From the NCBI RefSeq assembly GCF_029109325.1, contig NZ_JAQKQJ010000017.1, positions 62,001-126,000 of the forward strand: a DNA stretch of 64,000 nt, given 5' to 3'. Numbering within the stretch: position 1 is the stretch's first letter; every line of letters begins with the position of its first letter. A program made the translations under genes and the position numbers. This stretch comes from Nodosilinea sp. PGN35. Lineage in GTDB: Bacteria; Cyanobacteriota; Cyanobacteriia; Phormidesmidales; Phormidesmidaceae. The notes under the pieces are model-generated. The model did no database searches and had not been told where the DNA came from. It saw only the letters and a program-made list of their open reading frames with translations. Positions 8,027 through 14,260 of the stretch are shown in pieces.

Positions 8027-8662
8027 TTATGCCTTTAAACCGGCGAGCACCATGGCGATTGCCGATTCGGTAAAGCGTTCAATCGCCTCTGGGGTAAACC
8101 ACTCGTAGTCAGGCTGTACGTTGCGCATATTGGCCTGGGCGTTGTGGTAGAAGGTGCAAATCCCCATGATGTGAATCACGGCCAAAAAAGGATCCACTGG
8201 GCGAAACACACCTTCTTTCATGCCGCGTTCTACGACTGCAATGACTCGGGTGATGGGATTGATCCAACCGGTCAGTTTGAAATGTTTACCCTGGTTCTGC
8301 ATCGCTTCGTGCAGCAGTACCTGACCGTAGTGGGGATGGCTGACTTCGTGGGCGATCGCCACCTTGATCACCGTTTTTAGCGCTTCCTCGGGCGGCATGG
8401 TTTCCAGCTCCAGGTCGCCAAAGGAATTGACAAAATCTTCGGCGGGGCGCTGGATGACCGCTTTGTAGAGTTCTTCTTTGCTGCCAAAGTGGTAGTAGAT
8501 CATGGCCTTGGTGACGCCGGTTTTGGCCGCGATCGCCTCGGTTTTAGCCCCGCTAAAGCCAAACTTGGCAAATTCTTCCTCCGCCGCATCTAAGATTTCA
8601 GCCTTGGTGGCTTCAGCATCGCGGGTTTGCCGGGGCGAGGTTCGATCAACTTTTGTGGCCAA
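8027..8662 (-). CDS. TetR/AcrR family transcriptional regulator, divergent from psbA
   Basis: 211 residues from a TTG at 8660-8662. The N-terminal helix-turn-helix is typical: ILDAAEEEFAKFGFSGAKTEAIAAKTGVTKAMIYYHFGSKEELY. The C-terminal ~150 residues are the variable ligand-binding helical domain. An upstream TTG at 8761 is also open, but would add an odd hydrophobic stretch (LLIRFLPGLWLCLSSALYAG) not seen in the family, and the first operator dyad would touch it. TetR proteins repress nearby, usually divergent, genes and are released by small ligands. Here the divergent gene is psbA, and two TetR-like dyads lie between them. Regulation of psbA by this protein is inference. Confidence 0.88.
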   Translation of the reverse strand: MATKVDRTSPRQTRDAEATKAEILDAAEEEFAKFGFSGAKTEAIAAKTGVTKAMIYYHFGSKEELYKAVIQRPAEDFVNSFGDLELETMPPEEALKTVIKVAIAHEVSHPHYGQVLLHEAMQNQGKHFKLTGWINPITRVIAVVERGMKEGVFRPVDPFLAVIHIMGICTFYHNAQANMRNVQPDYEWFTPEAIERFTESAIAMVLAGLKA

Positions 8663-8760
8663 GGGTATCGAGGGGTTCCACCAATCTACCCATCCAGCAT
8701 ACAGCGCGGAACTGAGGCACAACCACAGCCCTGGTAGGAAGCGTATCAGAAGCTTCGTCA

Positions 8761-8774
8761 ACTAACAAGTTAGT
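8761..8774. promoter_or_regulatory. TetR-like operator dyad 1
   Basis: ACTAAC-AA-GTTAGT, a perfect 6-2-6 inverted repeat. A second copy differing only in the spacer lies exactly 50 bp away, about five helical turns, on the same DNA face. It is 20 bp from the -35-like TTGACA. Confidence 0.6.
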
Positions 8775-8780
8775 TAGTTG

Positions 8781-8808
8781 TTGACATGGGCTGGCGCGGG
8801 CGTTAAGC
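8781..8808 (+). promoter_or_regulatory. Candidate sigma-70 promoter between the two dyads
   Basis: TTGACA at 8781-8786, then 16 bp, then TTAAGC at 8803-8808 as a poor -10 element. It sits between the two dyads, so bound repressor could block it. It reads toward psbA. The weak -10 leaves real doubt. Confidence 0.35.
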
Positions 8809-8810
8809 TA

Positions 8811-8824
8811 ACTAACAGGTTAGT
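8811..8824. promoter_or_regulatory. TetR-like operator dyad 2
   Basis: ACTAAC-AG-GTTAGT, identical in both arms to the dyad at 8761-8774. It begins two bases after the candidate -10 element, a typical repressor position. Confidence 0.6.
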
Positions 8825-8914
8825 CAGTAATCAATTGCTGGCTGGCTCTGCCCAAGCGGTACGATCGCAGACTATAGCCGTAGTCACATCGGTGAGGACG
8901 TCAAGTAACCTTGA

Positions 8915-8938
8915 AAACGTTCAAACGTTTGAACGTTT
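8915..8938. promoter_or_regulatory. Perfect 24-bp palindrome with 8-bp CGTT periodicity upstream of psbA
   Basis: Half-site AAACGTTCAAAC (8915-8926) is followed directly by its exact reverse complement (8927-8938). CGTT begins at 8918, 8926 and 8934, exactly 8 bp apart. The same CGTT-N4 triple occurs at 16538 and, on the other strand, at 26078-26097. It could be a regulator site, a cruciform or a dispersed repeat. Confidence 0.6.
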
Positions 8939-9063
8939 ATAGGGAAGCTGTCTCAACCAACCTGGCCATAGCTATAAATGCGAGTTCTTCTGCCTCAGGA
9001 AGGGCCGCAGTCTGTGGTGCACTTGCTCAGGGCGATTACTGCTGTTTTTGTGATTTGAATACT

Positions 9064-10164
9064 ATGACGACTACCTTGCAGCGGCGCGAGCGCGCCAGTC
9101 TGTGGGAGCAGTTTTGCAACTGGGTCGTCAGCACCGAGAACCGACTCTATGTGGGTTGGTTTGGCGTGCTGATGCTGCCTACGCTGCTGGCTGCAACCAC
9201 TTGTTTTGTGATTGCCTTTATGGCCGCGCCCCCGGTGGATATTGACGGCATTCGAGAACCTGTGGCGGGCTCTTTGCTCTACGGCAACAACATAATTTCG
9301 GGTGCCGTGGTGCCTTCGTCGAATGCGATCGGCCTACATTTTTACCCGATCTGGGAGGCGGCCTCTCTGGATGAGTGGCTGTACAACGGCGGCCCCTACC
9401 AACTGGTGATTTTCCACTTTTTGATTGGGGTGTTTTGCTACATGGGGCGCGAGTGGGAGCTGAGCTACCGCCTGGGCATGCGTCCCTGGATCTGCGTGGC
9501 CTATTCTGCCCCCGTGGCCGCCGCCACCGCCGTATTTTTGATCTACCCGATTGGTCAGGGATCTTTTTCGGATGGGATGCCCCTGGGCATTTCGGGCACC
9601 TTCAACTTCATGCTGGTGTTTCAGGCGGAGCACAATATTTTGATGCATCCGTTTCACATGCTGGGGGTGGCCGGGGTGTTTGGCGGGGCGCTGATTTCAG
9701 CCATGCACGGCTCGCTGGTGACCTCTACCCTGGTGCGAGAAACCACCGAAAACGAGTCGCAAAACTACGGCTACCGCTTTGGCCAGGAAGAAGAAACCTA
9801 CAACATCGTGGCCGCCCACGGCTACTTTGGCCGCCTGGTGGGGCGCACCAATGAGATTTTGCTGGGGGTGAATGCCAACAGCCGCAGCCTGCACTTCTTC
9901 ATGGCCGCCTGGCCGGTGGTGGGCATCTGGTTTACGGCCCTGGGCATTAGCACCATGGCGTTTAACCTCAACGGGTTTAACTTCAACCAGTCGATTCTCG
10001 ATGCCCAAGGCCGGGTGATTGGCACCTGGGCCGATGTGATCAACCGGGCCAACCTGGGTATGGAAGTGATGCACGAGCGCAATGCCCACAACTTTCCGCT
10101 CGATTTGGCGGCAGAGGGTGAGGCGATTCCAGTGGCACTGGTTGCCCCTGACCTGATTAGCTAG
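9064..10164 (+). CDS. psbA: Photosystem II D1 protein, atypical QB-loop variant
   Basis: 366 residues (standard D1 is 360). D1 forms the PSII core with D2, ligates the Mn4CaO5 cluster and binds QB in the thylakoid membrane. The start MTTTLQRRERASLWEQFCNW at ATG 9064 is canonical. Asp170, Glu189, the C-terminal HER-NAH-DLA ligands (His332, Glu333, His337, Asp342, Ala344 equivalents), Tyr161, His190, His198, His215 and Glu130 are all present. After Phe255-Gly-Arg-Leu, the usual IFQYASFNNSR is replaced by VGRTNEILLGVNANSR (9838-9885). This adds five residues and removes Ser264-Phe265, which hold the QB headgroup. His272 (here 277) follows normally. The frame is intact on both sides. The cleavable tail after Ala344 is kept. 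It is not a ChlF or 'rogue' D1 by the ligand criterion. Divergent from tetR; a terminator follows. Confidence 0.97.
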   Translation: MTTTLQRRERASLWEQFCNWVVSTENRLYVGWFGVLMLPTLLAATTCFVIAFMAAPPVDIDGIREPVAGSLLYGNNIISGAVVPSSNAIGLHFYPIWEAASLDEWLYNGGPYQLVIFHFLIGVFCYMGREWELSYRLGMRPWICVAYSAPVAAATAVFLIYPIGQGSFSDGMPLGISGTFNFMLVFQAEHNILMHPFHMLGVAGVFGGALISAMHGSLVTSTLVRETTENESQNYGYRFGQEEETYNIVAAHGYFGRLVGRTNEILLGVNANSRSLHFFMAAWPVVGIWFTALGISTMAFNLNGFNFNQSILDAQGRVIGTWADVINRANLGMEVMHERNAHNFPLDLAAEGEAIPVALVAPDLIS

Positions 10165-10201
10165 AGCGTTTGTCCTTGGCCCTTGGTATTTATACAGAGC
10201 A

Positions 10202-10231
10202 GCCGCTGCGATCGCTCGCGGCGGCTTTTTT
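10202..10231 (+). terminator. Intrinsic terminator of psbA
   Basis: GCCGCTGCGA (10202-10211) pairs with TCGCGGCGGC (10216-10225) with one G-T pair, followed by TTTTTT (10226-10231). It is 37 bp after the psbA stop, so psbA appears monocistronic. Confidence 0.88.
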
Positions 10232-10249
10232 AGCTATGACATCCTCTAT

Positions 10250-10861
10250 CTACTGCCCTGCTGCGAAGACCTGGTCAGCCGTTAGCTGCAAATTGGGAAA
10301 TCCTGGCGAGACTAGATTGTCCCCTTGCCGAAAAAGCTGGGTTTCGTAAACGCCGTTGACCCAGCGGCAGATGGTAACAGTCGGCTGCTTGGGGTTGCCG
10401 ATGTAGCGACGACCGCCTAGCCCCAGGTAATCCACAATCCAGTACTCGGCAATGCCCATGGCCTCGTAGTCTTCAAACTTGCGGGCGTAGTCATCGGTCC
10501 AGTTAGTGGAGACAACTTCCACCAAAAGCTTGACTGAACTGGCCAGGGTAATCACCGACTCTCGCTTCCACAGCGGTTCTTAGGCTAGCGCAGCACTATC
10601 TACCAGCACGACATCGGGTTTGTAACCGCTCTCATAACCCAAAGGTTGAACCAACACCGTATTGGGGATGAAATAGTCAAAATTTTCCTGCTCAAGCAGC
10701 ACGTTGAGCTTACGGTTCAATAGTCCCACTACTTGCTCATGTGCCCCCGTGGGCTGCATTTCAACCACTACTCCGTCGTGCAGCTCGCAGCGCCCAGTTT
10801 CTGGTAGCCAGGTCAAAAACTCCTGCAAGCTCATGTACGGCTGAGATAGCGCCTGAACCAC
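10250..10861 (-). pseudogene. Uma2 family (DUF820) nuclease-like gene with an in-frame stop
   Basis: The two halves are in the same frame: MVQALSQPYMSLQEFLTWLPETG to YKPDVVLVDSAALA (10861-10583), then TAA at 10580-10582, then EPLWKRES and LLVEVVSTNWTDDYARKFEDYEAMGIAEYWIVDYL (to 10250). Together they equal one full Uma2 protein of about 203 residues. Uma2 proteins have a PD-(D/E)XK nuclease-like fold, occur in dozens of copies in cyanobacteria, and have no settled function. The stop falls just after the conserved PDVVLVD strand and before the EVVSTN segment, so the first half alone would lack part of the putative active site. Readthrough, a recent mutation or a base-call error are all possible. 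Confidence 0.85.
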
Positions 10862-10973
10862 TGGTTTGCCTCTTTGGCGTCGGTTGTGGATGCCTGCGAT
10901 CGCAAAAGACCAGAGCCGATCCTCTCTAGCGATCGCCTGGCCTTTAGCCTAATTTTACCGTCTGACCGTGGCT

Positions 10974-11468
10974 CTAGCGGTGGCTACAGGCAGCTAGCAA
11001 CTGCTGGTCTAACTCCGAGAGGGTGGCGATCGCATACATGCCCTCTAGCTCAGTCACCCCGGCCCCGCCGCCGCTGCTGGCGATGTTCGTATCGGCCACC
11101 ATCGCTACTGAGTAGTTTGTTTCGCTCTGGTCGTAGGCGTCGGTGATCACCAGATCGAGGGCACCGTTGCCCACCGTGCCGCGTACGCAGTCGAAGGACG
11201 ACGCGGGCTGATAGACGGCTCCGTTCAGCCGACCGTCCTGGGCCTCAAACACAAAGTAGACCGCCCCGACCGTATCGGCCACCGGCGACTCACCGTAGAG
11301 GTAGGTGCCATTGGGGATGCCGGGGGTGCTGCCCGACGCACCACTGGCCATGGCCGAGAGCCCAATTACAGCCGCAGCAGCGGTGGCTAAACGATGCAGG
11401 TTAGTCTGGACGCGATCGCCCCAGATGGGGAATTGAGACTGAGCGGCAATAGTGGGGGAAGAGGCCAT
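10974..11468 (-). CDS. Secreted protein of unknown function, cyanobacterial
   Basis: 164 residues from ATG 11468; a GTG at 11483 would add five. The N-terminal part has a weakly hydrophobic segment (LATAAAAVIGLSAMASGASG, about residues 26-45) followed by IPNGTYLYGESPVADTVGAVYFVFE. This pattern (PNGTYLYGES ... YxVFE ... SSFDC) is one I associate with a conserved cyanobacterial family of unknown role. It has two cysteines, one in SSFDCVRGT and one near the C-terminus, that could pair. It has no clear partner among its neighbours. Confidence 0.65.
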   Translation of the reverse strand: MASSPTIAAQSQFPIWGDRVQTNLHRLATAAAAVIGLSAMASGASGSTPGIPNGTYLYGESPVADTVGAVYFVFEAQDGRLNGAVYQPASSFDCVRGTVGNGALDLVITDAYDQSETNYSVAMVADTNIASSGGGAGVTELEGMYAIATLSELDQQLLAACSHR

Positions 11469-11591
11469 GACGGGGGTTTTCACGCGACATACGTAATATC
11501 CCCCGAAAGACCGATGCCCGTGGTGATAGCCCCCCCTCCCCAGGGTGATGTTGGTAAGGTGAGGATGTGATCTCGATCAGTCTGGTTTGCC

Positions 11592-12299
11592 ATGGTTAAC
11601 CGCTCGACCCATCAGTCTGGGGTGCAACGATTTTTGTGCCGAGCAGGATGGCTGGTATTTGCCCTAGGGGGATGTGCTTTTGGCCAGACAGAGATGACCT
11701 TTGAAGCCCTAGAACCAGCCCTAGCAGTACCTACCCTAGCCCAAGCGGCCCCCCAGCATCTAGCGGCGGTGGCCGCAACAGCTCGCGAACCCGTTACCGT
11801 ATGGGAGCACCTAGAGCAAGCCGATCGGCGGCTCTACGCAGTCCTGCTGCGCCATGCCCTGGCCCCTGGCAGCGGTGACCCACCGGGCTTTCAGCTAGGG
11901 GACTGTGCAACTCAGCGCAATCTGTCGGCTGAGGGACAAGACCAAGCCCGACGCATTGGGGCGGCCTTTCGCCAGCGCGATATCGATGTGGTTAAGGTGC
12001 TCTCTAGCCAGTGGTGCCGCAGTCTCGACACCGCTGAACTGATGGCCCTGGGGCCGGTAGAACCCTTTGAACCGATCAATTCTTTTTTTCGCGATCGCGG
12101 CACCGCAGCCCAACAGACCGCGCAGGTGCGAGACTACCTGCGCCGACAGCCCAACCGAGGGGTAATAGTCATGGTTACCCATCAAGTCAACATCACTGCC
12201 CTGACCGGAGTCGTGCCTGGGTCTGGGCAAGCCGTTGTGCTGACCCTGGATGATGAAGAGAATTTGGCTCAGGTGGGGCTGTTGAGTGCGGGAGAGTGA
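11592..12299 (+). CDS. Histidine phosphatase family lipoprotein
   Basis: 235 residues. It has a lipoprotein signal ending in LGGC (about residues 25-28). The phosphatase core starts with LRHALAPG, the RHG-like motif whose His is phosphorylated. It continues through LSAEGQDQARRIGAAF and VLSSQWCRSLDTAEL and ends with the second catalytic His in VMVTHQVNITAL. The fold is shared with phosphoglycerate mutase and SixA, but the membrane-anchored, exported location suggests a periplasmic phosphatase of unknown substrate. It stands alone, convergent to psbO. Confidence 0.85.
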   Translation: MVNRSTHQSGVQRFLCRAGWLVFALGGCAFGQTEMTFEALEPALAVPTLAQAAPQHLAAVAATAREPVTVWEHLEQADRRLYAVLLRHALAPGSGDPPGFQLGDCATQRNLSAEGQDQARRIGAAFRQRDIDVVKVLSSQWCRSLDTAELMALGPVEPFEPINSFFRDRGTAAQQTAQVRDYLRRQPNRGVIVMVTHQVNITALTGVVPGSGQAVVLTLDDEENLAQVGLLSAGE

Positions 12300-12350
12300 G
12301 GGGTAAGGGGGTGACCTGAAGGATAGAGGGATACAAAGGGGCAATAAAAC

Positions 12351-12380
12351 AATAAAAAAGGAAGGAGCACTGCTCCTTCC
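12351..12380 (-). terminator. Intrinsic terminator of psbO
   Basis: On the minus strand, GGAAGGAGCA (12380-12371) pairs perfectly with its complement (12369-12360) across one base and is followed by a T-rich run (the plus strand reads AATAAAAAA at 12351-12359). It lies 40 bp after the psbO stop. Confidence 0.88.
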
Positions 12381-12419
12381 TCGGGTTCGAGACTGTTAGG
12401 GGGTCAAAGCAAAGCGAGC

Positions 12420-13244
12420 TTAAGCTTCCTCAAGGCGAGCGTAGAAGACGCCCTGCACCTTGATGTCTACCGGCTCAGCGGTGCCCATGTCGGTATCAGA
12501 GGGCTGCTCAGCTTCAAAGGTACCGCCAATCTCGCCAGTGGCACCGTCGATTTTAGAGACGCGCAGAGAGATGTGGCCCTGCCCCACATCAAAGGCTTTG
12601 ACGTTTTCTTTGATGTACTCTTCGCTGTCGCCGCTGGCGGGTAGGGCTACGGCGTTGTCATAGCCAGTCGCCAGACCGCGACCCTTGGGGTCGAGGAAGT
12701 TTGAGGTGCGGTAGGACGGCACTCTGTAGTCGCCCTCAAAGTCGGTGGAGGTAGTGAGAGCATTTTGACCCGGCTGGGACTGAGCGGCCAGCCCCTTAAC
12801 GGTGAACAAGAAAGGCTCTTGCTGACCACCGGGAAGCTGCACGGTAATCGCTTGGAAATCCATGCCGCCGGTTTCAGAAAACAGCAGGCTGCCGTCAGAT
12901 TGCAGAGTCAAGTCGCCGCGCACCTGGTCTAGGCTGGAGGTGTAGCGGGTGAGCACCTTACCGGGCACATAGGCCGCTTCTTGGCGCTTAGAGGCTTCTT
13001 CTTTGACGAAGTAAGCGGTGGGCTCGATGCACATGCCCACCAGTTGGTAGGTTTTGCCACTTTCGAGGGCAATGCTGCCCCGGGTCATTTCAGAAAGCTG
13101 GGGGCACTTGTTGGCCAGGCCAGTGTTACGAATTTGGTCGTAGGTTAGCGGCACACTACTGGTGGCACTGGGCGCTTCGCTACAGGCTGTCAGTACACTC
13201 AGGCAGATGGCCAAGAACGCAACTAAGAGGGCGCGATACCTCAT
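12420..13244 (-). CDS. psbO: Photosystem II manganese-stabilizing protein PsbO
   Basis: 274 residues. PsbO is the 33-kDa extrinsic protein on the lumenal side of PSII that stabilises the Mn cluster. Family marks: LTYDQIRNTGLANKCPQL, the FVKEEASKRQEAAYVPGKVLTRYTSSLDQVRG block, STDFEGDYRVPSYRTSNFLDPKGRG and the FEAEQPSDTDMG end. The two cysteines (NKCPQ, GMCIEP) that form its disulfide are present. The signal peptide ends in LTAC, a lipobox, so the protein may be lipid-anchored, as I recall for some filamentous cyanobacteria. Monocistronic, with its own terminator. Confidence 0.98.
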   Translation of the reverse strand: MRYRALLVAFLAICLSVLTACSEAPSATSSVPLTYDQIRNTGLANKCPQLSEMTRGSIALESGKTYQLVGMCIEPTAYFVKEEASKRQEAAYVPGKVLTRYTSSLDQVRGDLTLQSDGSLLFSETGGMDFQAITVQLPGGQQEPFLFTVKGLAAQSQPGQNALTTSTDFEGDYRVPSYRTSNFLDPKGRGLATGYDNAVALPASGDSEEYIKENVKAFDVGQGHISLRVSKIDGATGEIGGTFEAEQPSDTDMGTAEPVDIKVQGVFYARLEEA

Positions 13245-13259
13245 GGTCTACCTCAAAAT

Positions 13260-13613
13260 TTAGTATGTAAAAGGCGCTGTCAAACTACTCAAATAATGCG
13301 ACAGCCGTCGGCTCTGGGCGGCTATGGCTCCGGCCAGATAGCCCTGGCGGGGTTGACCCCTAGGGGCCAGTCTCAAACCATTGCGAGCGACCAGTAATAG
13401 CGTGCTCGTGAGCCCGGCAAAAACGCTGGGCTTGCCCTCAGCCAGTAAAGCCTCAAGTAAGCATTCTACATGGCTCTGGGACTCTTTCCTAGAATCTCGG
13501 GCTGGCGACGTTGATGGGCTGCTATCTTGGGGTAAACCCGGCAGGGCTAAGGGTTTCAGAGTTGAGGCTTGATCGGAGCTTGACAAATTCTGTTGATGCG
13601 CTTGACTCTCCAA
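13260..13613 (-). CDS. Doubtful small ORF upstream of psbO
   Basis: 117 codons from a TTG start, ending 15 bp before the psbO start on the same strand. The first half is Ser/Gln-rich and the second half Leu/Arg-rich (FAGLTSTLLLVARNGLRL). I recognise no family. It occupies the psbO promoter region and may be chance coding. The only support is its length in an otherwise empty 410-bp gap. Confidence 0.25.
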   Translation of the reverse strand: MESQAHQQNLSSSDQASTLKPLALPGLPQDSSPSTSPARDSRKESQSHVECLLEALLAEGKPSVFAGLTSTLLLVARNGLRLAPRGQPRQGYLAGAIAAQSRRLSHYLSSLTAPFTY

Positions 13614-13655
13614 CCGCTAACGTTAAGCTATCTAACAAAATCTCCATCCAGACCC

Positions 13656-14024
13656 ATGACTGATTATCCGCCCGGCGATCGCCGCGACAGTCTGCCCCAG
13701 GACTTGAACCAGCTGTCTCACCTCATTGACCAGGCGGCCCTCGATCGCAAGGGCAGTAGTACCGAGCTGTTGGCCCTGCTGCGGCTGCTTGAGCGGTGTC
13801 ACCGCGACATCTGCGAAACTCTGTTTTACGATGCCCTGCCCGACAACCGCCAGCATCTCTACGCGCTGCTGCGAGATATCGAAATCAATGGCGGCTGGCC
13901 CTACATTCAGCGCATGAAGCTCCAGGCGCTGCTGGCCAACCTGCCGGACTTAGACTTTGAGGTGCTCTTTCCGCCCCGGGTGCTGCCGCTAGAAGACGAT
14001 CAGTTCCCAGGGGAGGGCAAATAG
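13656..14024 (+). CDS. Conserved hypothetical protein, helical
   Basis: 122 residues from ATG 13656. It is soluble, acidic and predicted helical (LNQLSHLIDQAALDRKGSSTELLALLRLLERCHRDICETLFYDALP). The middle contains NRQHLYALLRDIEINGGWPYIQRMKLQALLANL and it ends in a short Pro-rich tail. It looks like a genuine cyanobacterial protein by composition and codon use. I cannot name a domain. A 63-bp upstream extension is open but weaker. Confidence 0.6.
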   Translation: MTDYPPGDRRDSLPQDLNQLSHLIDQAALDRKGSSTELLALLRLLERCHRDICETLFYDALPDNRQHLYALLRDIEINGGWPYIQRMKLQALLANLPDLDFEVLFPPRVLPLEDDQFPGEGK

Positions 14025-14080
14025 GCGATCGCGGTTGGGCTTTGGGCTGCCCGTACTGGGGCTGGGTCAATTTTGTTGGC

Positions 14081-14128
14081 TCAGAATACCACCTGGGCAG
14101 CCGCCAGGGTAAGCAGGTGGTATTCTGA
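14081..14128. repeat. Perfect 15-bp inverted repeat with an 18-base loop
   Basis: TCAGAATACCACCTG (14081-14095) and its exact reverse complement (14114-14128) flank 18 bases. There is no T-run on either side. It lies between the hypothetical gene at 13656 and the GH10-like gene, where it may end the first transcript or be a regulator site. Confidence 0.65.
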
Positions 14129-14260
14129 GGCAATTTCGTTATGATAGCTGGCTTCAGGGGCCACCCTAGGGCACTGCTCTAAACTGACTACTCCCTACGG
14201 CCGCGTCTATCGTTTAAACGCTACCTTAGCCTTCGGCACAACACCTTCTTTGTCACCCCT

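Larger units (their letters stand above)
8663..9063. promoter_or_regulatory. tetR-psbA divergent control region
   Basis: 400 bp holding two TetR-like dyads, a candidate promoter and a 24-bp palindrome (separate entries). From 8911 the DNA stays open in frame with psbA, but the translated stretch does not resemble any D1 N-terminus, so I treat it as leader. The 5' leader would be long, about 250 nt if the promoter at 8781-8808 is used. No strong ribosome binding site precedes ATG 9064. Confidence 0.55.

Noticed and set aside
8663..8761. N-terminal extension of TetR to TTG 8761
   Set aside because: It would add a hydrophobic segment unlike TetR proteins and would place the operator dyad at the start codon without a ribosome site.
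8911..9063. In-frame N-terminal extension of D1 by 51 residues
   Set aside because: No D1 has such a segment and ATG 9064 gives the exact canonical N-terminus. The stretch contains the palindrome and is better explained as leader.
9064..10164. The psbA variant as chlorophyll f synthase (ChlF) or a non-catalytic rogue D1
   Set aside because: All Mn-cluster ligands and the cleavable C-terminus are present, which excludes the defining features of those groups.
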